A DNA stretch of 64,000 nt from Betaproteobacteria bacterium (GTDB taxonomy: Bacteria; Pseudomonadota; Gammaproteobacteria; Burkholderiales; Burkholderiaceae_E). The stretch is from assembly GCA_016868375.1 (NCBI GenBank), contig VGHA01000002.1, positions 19,061 to 83,060 of the forward strand, read 5' to 3'. Below are positions 46,286 to 56,122 of the stretch, in pieces. Each line of letters starts with the position of its first letter. Within the stretch, counting starts at the first letter, position 1. Under the pieces are notes generated by a model. It saw nothing but the letters and a program-made list of their open reading frames with translations. It did no database searches and had not been told where the DNA came from. The translations under genes were made by a program, and so were the position numbers.

Positions 46286-47706
46286 ACTATCTGTCAACAC
46301 GCGGTGGGCTTGCACCCGCGCGCTTCTCCGAAGTCTTGTTGGGCGGCCTGGCGCCCGATGGCGGGCTGGTCGTGCCAGAGCAGTATCCGCGCGTTGATGC
46401 GGCCACGCTTGGCCGCTGGCGGGGCCTGTCTTACGCTGAACTGGCCTTCGAAGTCCTGAGTCTGTATGCCACCGACATTGAGCCTGCGGTGTTGCGCCAG
46501 CTGACAGCCTCTGCCTACAACGCCCAGGTGTTCGGCACAGACGAAATCACGCCCCTGTCGCCCCTGGGCAATGACGGTCTGCATCTGCTTCATCTGTCCA
46601 ACGGCCCCACGCTCGCGTTCAAAGATATCGCGATGCAGCTGCTGGGGCGCCTGTTCGAGCATGTACTTGCGCGCAGTGGTGCTCAACTCAATATTCTCGG
46701 CGCCACGTCGGGCGACACAGGCAGTGCGGCCGAGTACGCCATGCGTGGACGGCGCGGCATTCGCGTTTTCATGCTGTCGCCCCATGGGCGTATGAGCGCG
46801 TTTCAGGCCGCACAGATGTATTCACTGGCGGACCCGAACATTTTCAACATCGCGGTTGACGGCGTGTTTGATGACTGCCAGGACATGGTCAAGGCGGTAT
46901 CCGCCGATCTGGGCTTCAAACAGCGCTATGCCATTGGCACGGTCAACTCAATCAACTGGGCCAGGGTGGTGGCGCAGGTCGTGTACTACTTCCGAGCCTA
47001 CTTCGCAGCCACGCAACAAAACGAGCAGAGGGTGTCGTTCACCGTGCCCTCAGGCAACTTCGGCAATGTGCTTGCCGGGCACATTGCGCGCGAGATGGGG
47101 CTGCCCATTTCTCGCCTGGTGGTGGCCACCAACGAAAACGATGTGCTTGATGAATTCTTTCGAAGCGGACGCTACCGCGTTCGTGGGTCCGCTGAAACTT
47201 TCCAGACCAGCAGCCCCTCCATGGACATCAGCAAGGCGTCAAACTTTGAGCGCTTTGTGTATGACCTGGTCGGCCGGGACGGCGAACGAGTGGCGGCGCT
47301 CTGGCGAGATGTCGATGCGCGTGGCGAGTTTGATTTAAGCGCAAGCCCTGAGTTCGCCGCCATCTCGCGCTACGGTTTTGCGTCGGGGCGCAGCACGCAC
47401 TCCAACCGGCTCGACACAATCCGGGCGGTCCATGCCCGGTATGGCCGAGTGGTCGACACGCACACTGCAGATGGGCTGGCGGTCGCTGAGCGCTGGCGCG
47501 AGCCCGGCATTCCCATGATCTGCCTCGAAACGGCGCTGCCCGCAAAATTCGCCGACACCATTCGTGAGGCGCTAGGTGCTGACGCGCCCAGGCCTGCCGG
47601 GTTCGACGGTCTTGAGTCCAAGGTCCAGCGCTTCGCGTTAATGCCTGCGGATGTGCCCATGCTCAAGCACTACATCGCGGCGCGCTGCCCGCTAGCCGCG
47701 GCTTGA
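46282..47706 (+). CDS. thrC: Threonine synthase
   Basis: The product is 474 aa from a GTG that overlaps the hom stop by 4 bp. MNYLSTRGGLAPARFSEVLLGGLAPDGGL is the standard N-terminus. The PLP lysine is K114 in LAFKDIAMQLLG, with GATSGDTGSAAEYAMRG as the phosphate-binding loop. This is the longer, fungal/gamma-type form. It converts phosphohomoserine to threonine. The homoserine kinase (thrB) is not in this window. Confidence 0.97.
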   Translation: MNYLSTRGGLAPARFSEVLLGGLAPDGGLVVPEQYPRVDAATLGRWRGLSYAELAFEVLSLYATDIEPAVLRQLTASAYNAQVFGTDEITPLSPLGNDGLHLLHLSNGPTLAFKDIAMQLLGRLFEHVLARSGAQLNILGATSGDTGSAAEYAMRGRRGIRVFMLSPHGRMSAFQAAQMYSLADPNIFNIAVDGVFDDCQDMVKAVSADLGFKQRYAIGTVNSINWARVVAQVVYYFRAYFAATQQNEQRVSFTVPSGNFGNVLAGHIAREMGLPISRLVVATNENDVLDEFFRSGRYRVRGSAETFQTSSPSMDISKASNFERFVYDLVGRDGERVAALWRDVDARGEFDLSASPEFAAISRYGFASGRSTHSNRLDTIRAVHARYGRVVDTHTADGLAVAERWREPGIPMICLETALPAKFADTIREALGADAPRPAGFDGLESKVQRFALMPADVPMLKHYIAARCPLAAA

Positions 47707-47711
47707 CGGTG

Positions 47712-48656
47712 ATGTCAGAGCAGGCGCTGTCCTGGCGGCAGGTTCTGCTGCTGCTGGCAACCTCAGCGAGTTTTGCCTCGTCGGTCGTGCTTAACAAACT
47801 CATGGTGACGGCCCTGCCGCCGTTTACGCTGGCTGCCAGCCGGGTGCTGCTGGCGCTACCGTTTTGTCTGGGTGCGATGCTGATGATGCACCGGTCCTTG
47901 CCGCGCGCACCGCGCGACCGGACGGCGGTGGGGTTTGCCTCGCTGGGCATCATTGTCGTGCCCTACACGGCGCTTGCTATCGGACAGCAGACCATCGCAA
48001 GCGGCCTGTCGGGCATTCTGTACTCCATCATTCCGCTGCTCACGCTGTTGTTGGGGGCGCTTTTTCTGCGCGATGAACGCCTGGGCCTCGCGCGGTTCGC
48101 GGGTATTGCCCTCGGTATGGTGGGGGTGGTGGTGGTTATCGGGCCGTCGGTTCTGGGCGGCCTGGGCCAGCATGCGGTGGCTGAACTTATTACGCTGTGC
48201 GGGCCGATTGCGTATGCGTCGGCAATGGTGCTGATGCGGCGCTTTCGGCACATTGATCCGGTATCGCTCACGGCGGGTGCGTTTGTCGCCGCGTCGCTGG
48301 TGCTGGTGCCGCTCGCTTTCATTTTTGAAAAGCCGCTTGAGGCTCGCATTGGTGCGGGCGTCATGCTTACGCTGCTGGCATTGGCCACCGTCGGCACCAT
48401 GCTTCCGGCAATCCTGAATTACCTGCTGGTTCAGCGGGTCGGCGCCACGCGGGCGGCCATCGCCATGTTCCTGATGCCCGTGCTGGCGGTGTTTGGCGGC
48501 TGGGCATTCCTTGGCGAGCGTCTGGGTATCCATGCATTCGCAGGGCTTACGCTTATCCTCGCAGGCAGTTATTTGGTCAATGGTCGATTGAGTCGAATGA
48601 AGACGACAGAATCCGCTGAAACCCGGCCGCCGGTCGCCGCCCGCGGAGCCGAGTGA
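47712..48656 (+). CDS. EamA/DMT-superfamily transporter
   Basis: The product is about 314 aa from the ATG at 47712 (MSEQALSWRQVLLLLATSASFASSVVLNKLMV); the track's TTG at 47703 is less likely. Ten helices in two EamA repeats are visible. It follows thrC by 5 bp, so it could export threonine or homoserine, as related RhtA-type proteins do (inference from position). The stop overlaps the alternative GTG start of moeA. It differs from the DMT protein at 8922 in sequence and context. Confidence 0.9.
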   Translation: MSEQALSWRQVLLLLATSASFASSVVLNKLMVTALPPFTLAASRVLLALPFCLGAMLMMHRSLPRAPRDRTAVGFASLGIIVVPYTALAIGQQTIASGLSGILYSIIPLLTLLLGALFLRDERLGLARFAGIALGMVGVVVVIGPSVLGGLGQHAVAELITLCGPIAYASAMVLMRRFRHIDPVSLTAGAFVAASLVLVPLAFIFEKPLEARIGAGVMLTLLALATVGTMLPAILNYLLVQRVGATRAAIAMFLMPVLAVFGGWAFLGERLGIHAFAGLTLILAGSYLVNGRLSRMKTTESAETRPPVAARGAE

Positions 48657-48658
48657 TC

Positions 48659-49894
48659 ATGAGCAAGGCGCCGCTCTTATCGTTTGATGATGCCCTGGCT
48701 TCGCTGCTGGCTGCAGCGGTCGTTGTGGCCGAGTCTGACACCGTGTCCACGCTCGATGCGGTTGGCAGAGTGCTGGCTGCCGACCTGCGGTCCAGCCTGA
48801 ACGTACCGCCCGCCGACAATACGCAGATGGATGGCTACGCCCTGTGCGCGGGCGATCTGAAAGGCGTGCAGGGCGCACGCTTGCGAGTAAGCCAGCGAAT
48901 CCCGGCAGGCCAGTTGGGTGCGCGTCTTGAGCCCGGCACAGCGGCACGAATCTTCACGGGCGCTTTCATTCCTGAGGGCGCGGATACGGTGGTCATGCAG
49001 GAGCAGGTGCGTGTCGAGGGTGAGCACATCGTGCTCGACCATCTGCCGCGTGCGGGTGAATGGATCCGTCGACTGGGCGAAGACATTGCCCAGGACAGCG
49101 TCGTGCTGGCTGCAGGGACACGACTGACGCCGCAGGCCATCGGTCTGGCGGCGTCGGTGGGGGCTGCCACGCTGCATGTTCGCCGACCGCTCCGCGTTGC
49201 CTGCTTTTTTACCGGCGACGAACTGACCATGCCGGGCGAACCCTTGCGACCCGGGGCCATCTACAACAGCAATCGTTTCGTGCTGGTAGGGCTGTTGCGC
49301 TCGCTGGGATGCGACGTTACCGACTTTGGCATCGTGCCCGATTCACTCGAGGCCACGCGCTCGGCGCTCCGGCGTGCGGCGGTAAACGCTGATCTGATTC
49401 TCACCTCCGGTGGCGTCTCGGTTGGCGAGGAAGACCATGTGAAGCCGGCGGTGGAGGCTGAAGGCGAACTGGCGCTCTGGCAGATCTCCCTGAAGCCCGG
49501 CAAGCCGCTGGCGTTTGGTCGGGTGCGTCGGGACGACTCAAGCGCCGCGGCGCCAGCCTGGTTTATCGGCCTGCCCGGTAACCCGGTTTCCAGCTTTGTC
49601 ACCTTTCTCATGATGGTTCGTCCGTTCCTGCTGCGCTGTCAGGGCGTAATGGATACCGACCCGCCGCGTTTGCCCATGCGCGCTGACTTCAACTGGCCCA
49701 AGCCCGACAGGCGTCGTGAGTTTCTTCGCGTCTCGTTGAATGCTGGCGGCGGGCTCGAGCTGTTCTCCAATCAAAGCTCGGGCGTGCTCACCTCCACCGT
49801 TCGGTGCGACGGGCTAGTGGATAACCCCGCAGGGCGGCCTATCGCGCCTGGGGACACGGTTCGCTTTATTCCGTTTTCGGCGTTGGGTGCATGA
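48659..49894 (+). CDS. moeA: Molybdopterin molybdotransferase MoeA
   Basis: The product is about 411 aa from the ATG at 48659; a GTG two codons earlier overlaps the preceding stop. Features are PPADNTQMDGYAL, GTAARIFTGAFIPEGADTVVMQE, the active-site region LTSGGVSVGEEDHVK, and GLPGNPVSSFVTF. It inserts molybdate into adenylated molybdopterin. It is joined to moaD by an ATGA overlap. Confidence 0.97.
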   Translation: MSKAPLLSFDDALASLLAAAVVVAESDTVSTLDAVGRVLAADLRSSLNVPPADNTQMDGYALCAGDLKGVQGARLRVSQRIPAGQLGARLEPGTAARIFTGAFIPEGADTVVMQEQVRVEGEHIVLDHLPRAGEWIRRLGEDIAQDSVVLAAGTRLTPQAIGLAASVGAATLHVRRPLRVACFFTGDELTMPGEPLRPGAIYNSNRFVLVGLLRSLGCDVTDFGIVPDSLEATRSALRRAAVNADLILTSGGVSVGEEDHVKPAVEAEGELALWQISLKPGKPLAFGRVRRDDSSAAAPAWFIGLPGNPVSSFVTFLMMVRPFLLRCQGVMDTDPPRLPMRADFNWPKPDRRREFLRVSLNAGGGLELFSNQSSGVLTSTVRCDGLVDNPAGRPIAPGDTVRFIPFSALGA

Positions 49895-50148
49895 AGATCA
49901 CCATCCTGTATTTCGCATCGCTTCGCGAGACGCTTGGGCTCGAGCGTGAATCGGTCGAGGTTCCTGCAGAGATCGCCACCATGGGGGCGCTGCGCAACTG
50001 GTTGCGTCTGCGGGGCGGTGCGTGGGCGGAATCGCTTGTTGAGGGGCGCGCCGTTCGAATGGCGGTGAATCGTCAATTGGCAGGCCCCGAGTCTCTGCTT
50101 GTCGACGATGCTGAAGTCGCTTTCTTTCCGCCGGTAACCGGCGGTTGA
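49891..50148 (+). CDS. moaD: Molybdopterin synthase sulfur carrier subunit MoaD
   Basis: The product is 85 aa with a ubiquitin-like fold (MKITILYFASLRETLGLERESVEVP) and the essential C-terminal Gly-Gly in FFPPVTGG, which carries the thiocarboxylate. It overlaps moeA by 4 bp and is followed by moaE after 15 bp. Confidence 0.97.
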   Translation: MKITILYFASLRETLGLERESVEVPAEIATMGALRNWLRLRGGAWAESLVEGRAVRMAVNRQLAGPESLLVDDAEVAFFPPVTGG

Positions 50149-50163
50149 TGGCAGAGCATTCCC

Positions 50164-50673
50164 ATGGGTCAGGCGACATCATTGGTTCGAGTCCAGCACG
50201 AAGACTTTGACCTGACCCGGGAAGTCCAGGCGCTTCGGCAGGGCGATGCCGGCGTAGGTGCCGTGGCGGTGTTTGTTGGAACGGTCCGCGATGTGAACGA
50301 AGGCAGCGGCGTGTCCACGCTTACGCTGGAGCACTATCCGGGCATGACCGAGTCTGCGCTTGAGGATATCGCTGCGCAGGCGCACCAGCGCTGGCGTCTG
50401 AACGGCACGCTGATCATCCACCGCTACGGTGAACTGCAGCCCTGCGATCAGATTGTGCTGGTCGCGGTAACCTCGGCGCATCGTGGCGACGCCTTTGAAG
50501 CCTGCGAGTTCATCATGGACTTCCTCAAGACCCGAGCGCCGTTCTGGAAAAAAGAGCAGACGCCCGCGGGCACCCGATGGGTGGATGCGCGTCGGGCCGA
50601 CGATGAGGCGGCTGCGCGTTGGGACGAATCTTCGCCCAACACCGATCGCGTCCGTTCATCGCCCGCTGGCTGA
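50164..50673 (+). CDS. moaE: Molybdopterin synthase catalytic subunit MoaE
   Basis: The product is 169 aa. GAVAVFVGTVRDVNEG, TLEHYPGMTESAL, and the catalytic lysine region FLKTRAPFWKKEQ are intact. MoaE with two MoaD thiocarboxylates converts cPMP to molybdopterin. The C-terminal about 20 residues (WDESSPNTDRVRSSPAG) extend past the usual end and are probably disordered. It lies 15 bp after moaD. Confidence 0.97.
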   Translation: MGQATSLVRVQHEDFDLTREVQALRQGDAGVGAVAVFVGTVRDVNEGSGVSTLTLEHYPGMTESALEDIAAQAHQRWRLNGTLIIHRYGELQPCDQIVLVAVTSAHRGDAFEACEFIMDFLKTRAPFWKKEQTPAGTRWVDARRADDEAAARWDESSPNTDRVRSSPAG

Positions 50674-50698
50674 CCGCCACGCGATTCAAGCGCCCAGC

Positions 50699-51076
50699 AT
50701 GTCACTGACTCTGCTCGGTCTGGCTGCGGTGGCCTCGGGCGCCGCCGTGGGCGCGAGCCTGCGCTGGGTGCTCAGCGTGGCGCTTAACAGCCTGCAGCCC
50801 GCGCTACCCATCGGTACGCTGGTTGCCAATCTGGCGGGCGGTCTGCTGGCGGGTGTCGCCATGGCCTGGATTGCGCGTCACCCGGAACTGTCGCCCAGCT
50901 GGCGATTGTTTATCACGACGGGGTTTCTGGGTGGGCTGACCACTTTCTCAACTTTTTCAGCCGAATCGCTGGCACTGCTGATGCGGGCTGAATTCGGCGC
51001 GGCTGCGCTCCACTCAACGGTGCACTTGCTGGGGTCGCTCGGCGCGGCAGCGGTGGGCTATCGACTGGCGAGCTGA
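50699..51076 (+). CDS. crcB: Fluoride efflux channel CrcB/Fluc
   Basis: The product is 125 aa from the ATG at 50699; the track's frame begins inside moaE. Four hydrophobic helices and the signature segments GAAVGASLRWVL, GTLVANLAGGLLAGV, and FITTGFLGGLTTFSTFSAESL identify Fluc. These dual-topology dimers export fluoride. No fluoride riboswitch can be seen in the 25-bp gap after moaE, so expression probably comes with the moa genes. Confidence 0.94.
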   Translation: MSLTLLGLAAVASGAAVGASLRWVLSVALNSLQPALPIGTLVANLAGGLLAGVAMAWIARHPELSPSWRLFITTGFLGGLTTFSTFSAESLALLMRAEFGAAALHSTVHLLGSLGAAAVGYRLAS

Positions 51077-51086
51077 GCGGCTCAGC
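51072..51086. terminator. Short inverted repeat across the crcB/OYE convergent stops
   Basis: GCTGAGC (51072-51078) and GCTCAGC (51080-51086) are perfect 7-bp arms with one base between, holding both stop codons (TGA at 51074-51076; complement TCA at 51082-51084). The tiny loop makes an RNA hairpin of this exact form unlikely, so the function is uncertain. Confidence 0.35.
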
Positions 51087-52200
51087 GCTGCGCCGTACGG
51101 ATGTCTCCGAACAGCGTGGGATGCTCGCGCGGCTGACTGCGCCAGTACTGCCGTGGCGCGGGCACCTGCGCCCCGAGCGCGGCGGCAGCGTGCCAGACCC
51201 AGCGCGGGTCATAGAGCATAGCCCGGGCGAGTCCGATCATGTCTGCGTTGCCTTCAGCCAGAATCTGCTCGGCCTGCTTCGGTTCCGTGATCAGCCCGAC
51301 CGTCATGACCGGTATCCGCACCGCCTCGCGGATCGCTTTCGCAAACGGCACCTGGTAGCCGGGTCCCAGGACGATTTTCTGTTGCGGCGAAATGCCAGCA
51401 CTCGACACATCGATCCAATCAACACCCAGGGTTTCACACCGCCTGGCAAATTCAATGGCTTCAGTGAGCTGCCAGCTGCTGGTGTCGATCCAATCGGTGG
51501 CTGACAGCCGCACGCCGAGGGCCTTGTGAGCGGGCCAGGCGCTTCGTACCGCGGCAAGGACCTCCAGCGGAAAACGCATCCGGTTATCCAGCGATCCACC
51601 GAATTCATCGGCGCGCTGATTGGCAACCGGAGACAGGAACTGGTGCAGCAGGTAACCGTGAGCTGCGTGGACCTCGACCGCATCAAAGCCTAACCGGTCA
51701 GCCCGGGACGCCGCCGCAACGAACTGGTCCCGCAGTCGATCAAGATCCTCGCGCGAGAGGGCGTCGGGCGCGGCTTCGCTTTCCTTGAGCGGCACCGAAC
51801 TGGGTGCGATGGGCTTCCAGCCGCCCTGATCGGCGGGAATCAGCGCGCCGCCCTCCCATGGCCGGCCGCTGGATGCCTTTCGGCCCGCATGGCTCAGCTG
51901 AATGGCCAAAGGAATTGGCGCCACACTGCGAATGACTTTCAGGACGCCCTCAAGTGCCGACTCGCACGCATCGTCATACAGACCCAGGCAGCCGGGCGTG
52001 ATGCGGCCGCGTGGCTCAACCGCGGTGGCTTCCAGAATGAGCAGTCCGGCGCCGCTCAGTGCAAGCTGGCCCAGATGAGCGGTATGCCACGCCTGGGCGC
52101 GCCCGTCGATCGCCGAGTATTGGCACATGGGTGCGATCACGACCCGGTTTGGCAGGCGAAGCGATCGCAGGGAGAGGGGTTCGAACAATTGAACGGTCAT
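51082..52200 (-). CDS. NADH:flavin oxidoreductase, Old Yellow Enzyme family (YqjM/NamA type)
   Basis: The product is 372 aa from the ATG complementary to 52198-52200 ([30 protein letters not shown]); the track's start lies 64 codons too early. Motifs include [51 protein letters not shown] with the His pair, and [14 protein letters not shown] marks the thermophilic-like OYE class, whose Cys near the flavin tunes redox. These FMN enzymes reduce activated C=C bonds and nitro compounds. It is divergent from clpB. Confidence 0.95.
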   Translation of the reverse strand: MTVQLFEPLSLRSLRLPNRVVIAPMCQYSAIDGRAQAWHTAHLGQLALSGAGLLILEATAVEPRGRITPGCLGLYDDACESALEGVLKVIRSVAPIPLAIQLSHAGRKASSGRPWEGGALIPADQGGWKPIAPSSVPLKESEAAPDALSREDLDRLRDQFVAAASRADRLGFDAVEVHAAHGYLLHQFLSPVANQRADEFGGSLDNRMRFPLEVLAAVRSAWPAHKALGVRLSATDWIDTSSWQLTEAIEFARRCETLGVDWIDVSSAGISPQQKIVLGPGYQVPFAKAIREAVRIPVMTVGLITEPKQAEQILAEGNADMIGLARAMLYDPRWVWHAAAALGAQVPAPRQYWRSQPREHPTLFGDIRTAQR

Positions 52201-52218
52201 CGGCAGGGCTCCGAAGGG

Positions 52219-52246
52219 CTTGAAATCCGCGGGAATGGCCCGCACG
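52219..52246 (+). promoter_or_regulatory. Weak candidate heat-shock (sigma-32) promoter of clpB
   Basis: A perfect -35-type CTTGAAA (52219-52225) is followed after 13 bp by CCCGCACG (52239-52246), a poor match to the CCCCATNT -10. It lies about 70 bp before the clpB ATG. The position is right but the -10 is weak. Confidence 0.35.
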
Positions 52247-52315
52247 TCGGTGCAGACATCGCTCGGTAGCGGCGCTTTGCCGCGCAATCTGGCACGGCTC
52301 AAAGGATACTCCGAC

Positions 52316-54916
<2,601 letters not shown>

Positions 54917-55155
54917 TGCGATCCTGGGTCGCAGTGTAAGGACCTTGCGCTAACGCGCCCGCGGGCTTGCTTCTCGGCAAGTCCCGCTCGGATCGCCAAT
55001 TGCGGTCCCCGCTGTCGCTTTTTTAATCTTGCCTCTCGTGTCGGTGCGCGCCGCGGTGCGCGTCGATACGAAGCCCCGCAGGTCAACGATCACGGGGTTT
55101 CGTCGCCGTGTCGCATTCGCGAAACGGCATCACTCAACGAGACGGAGAGCGACAG

Positions 55156-55365
55156 ATGTCAACAGCACTCAAAAAATTCTGGCAGGACGAGTCCGGCGTC
55201 ACGGCGATCGAGTACGGCCTGATTGCAGGCCTGCTGGCGGTGGTGGTGATCGCCGCGGTGACCGCCGCCGGCGGCAACCTCAGCGCGATCTTTTCGCTGG
55301 TCTGCAACAAGCTGAACGGTGCAGTGACCGCCGGTGGCGGCACCGCAGTGGGCTGCCCAGCCTGA
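55156..55365 (+). CDS. Flp family type IVb pilin
   Basis: The product is 69 aa from the ATG at 55156, with SD GGAG 8 bases upstream. A short polar leader MSTALKKFWQDESG is followed by VTAIEYGLIAGLLAVVVIAAV, the prepilin peptidase site G-VTAIEY and the hydrophobic stem of Flp/Fap pilins. The C-terminal region has two Cys and is Gly/Ala-rich. Flp pilins form the Tad pilus used for adherence. No tadA, tadB, rcpA or prepilin peptidase gene lies nearby; only a shortened TadC-like gene follows. About 240 bp precede the gene, with a GC-rich hairpin near 54961-54987 and a short T-run near 55019. Confidence 0.9.
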   Translation: MSTALKKFWQDESGVTAIEYGLIAGLLAVVVIAAVTAAGGNLSAIFSLVCNKLNGAVTAGGGTAVGCPA

Positions 55366-55437
55366 CCACGAGTGCGTCGATATGCAACCTATCGAGGTCC
55401 ATGTCAATCAGCCAAGCCTGATTGAGGTCCGTCGCTA

Positions 55438-56058
55438 ATGGCCTTCGATCTCTGGGTGGTCCGTCTTGGTCAGTTGGGTTTGGCGCTGCTGCTTGCAGCC
55501 AGTTGCGTGAGCGATTGGCGGGGGCGTCGCCTTGGGTCTGCTGCTGCTGCCTTATTCGCGGGGATGGATTGGGGCTGGCAGCGTGAAATCTTCGAAGCCT
55601 TTCCCGACGCGCTCGACCTGATGCTGGTCTACGTCGAGTCGGGGCTGGGGCTTGATCTTGCGATCCAGCGTGTCGCGACCGAAATTCGGCTGCGATGTCC
55701 TGCGCTTTCTGATGAACTGGAGCTGGTCTGCGCGGACGTCAGGGCCGGGTCGACGCGAGAGCGCGCGCTGCAACGCCTGTCCGAGCGAATCGGGCTCGAT
55801 GAAATCACTGGATTTTCCGCAATATTGACCCAGGCCGATCGATTTGGCACCAGCATCGGTGACGCGCTGCGGGTACAGGCCGATGCGCTTCGAACCACGC
55901 GTCGACTCCGCGCTCAGGAGGCCGCGGCTAAAGTTCCAGTAAAACTGATGCTGCCGCTGGTGTTCTGCATCTTTCCTGCCATGTTTACCGTGCTGCTCGG
56001 GCCGGCTGCAATTCGAATATGGCGCGTACTCGTACCGGCGCTGAAGTCGGCGAGTTGA
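55438..56058 (+). CDS. Shortened TadC-like (type II secretion F domain) protein
   Basis: The product is 206 aa, against about 300 for typical TadC. The T2SF core is clear: EAFPDALDLMLVYVESGLGLDLAIQRVATEI, then RCPALSDELELVCADVRAGSTRERALQRLSER, FSAILTQADRFGTSIGDALRVQAD, and the final membrane segment KLMLPLVFCIFPAMFTVLLGPAAIRIW. The N-terminal membrane region is reduced to one helix (LGLALLLAASC) followed by an unusual SDWRGRRLGSAAAALFAGMDWGW. It stands alone with flp, so it is either a relic or an orphan platform component that works with a Tad locus elsewhere. Confidence 0.82.
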   Translation: MAFDLWVVRLGQLGLALLLAASCVSDWRGRRLGSAAAALFAGMDWGWQREIFEAFPDALDLMLVYVESGLGLDLAIQRVATEIRLRCPALSDELELVCADVRAGSTRERALQRLSERIGLDEITGFSAILTQADRFGTSIGDALRVQADALRTTRRLRAQEAAAKVPVKLMLPLVFCIFPAMFTVLLGPAAIRIWRVLVPALKSAS

Positions 56059-56122
56059 GCGGCTTGATGGCGTGGCACAATCGCGCCCGCTCCCCTTAAA
56101 CGCTTCTCACGCACGATCCCTG

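Noticed and set aside
50674-50698. Fluoride riboswitch before crcB
   Set aside because: The gap after moaE is only 25 bp and lacks the motif's conserved elements.
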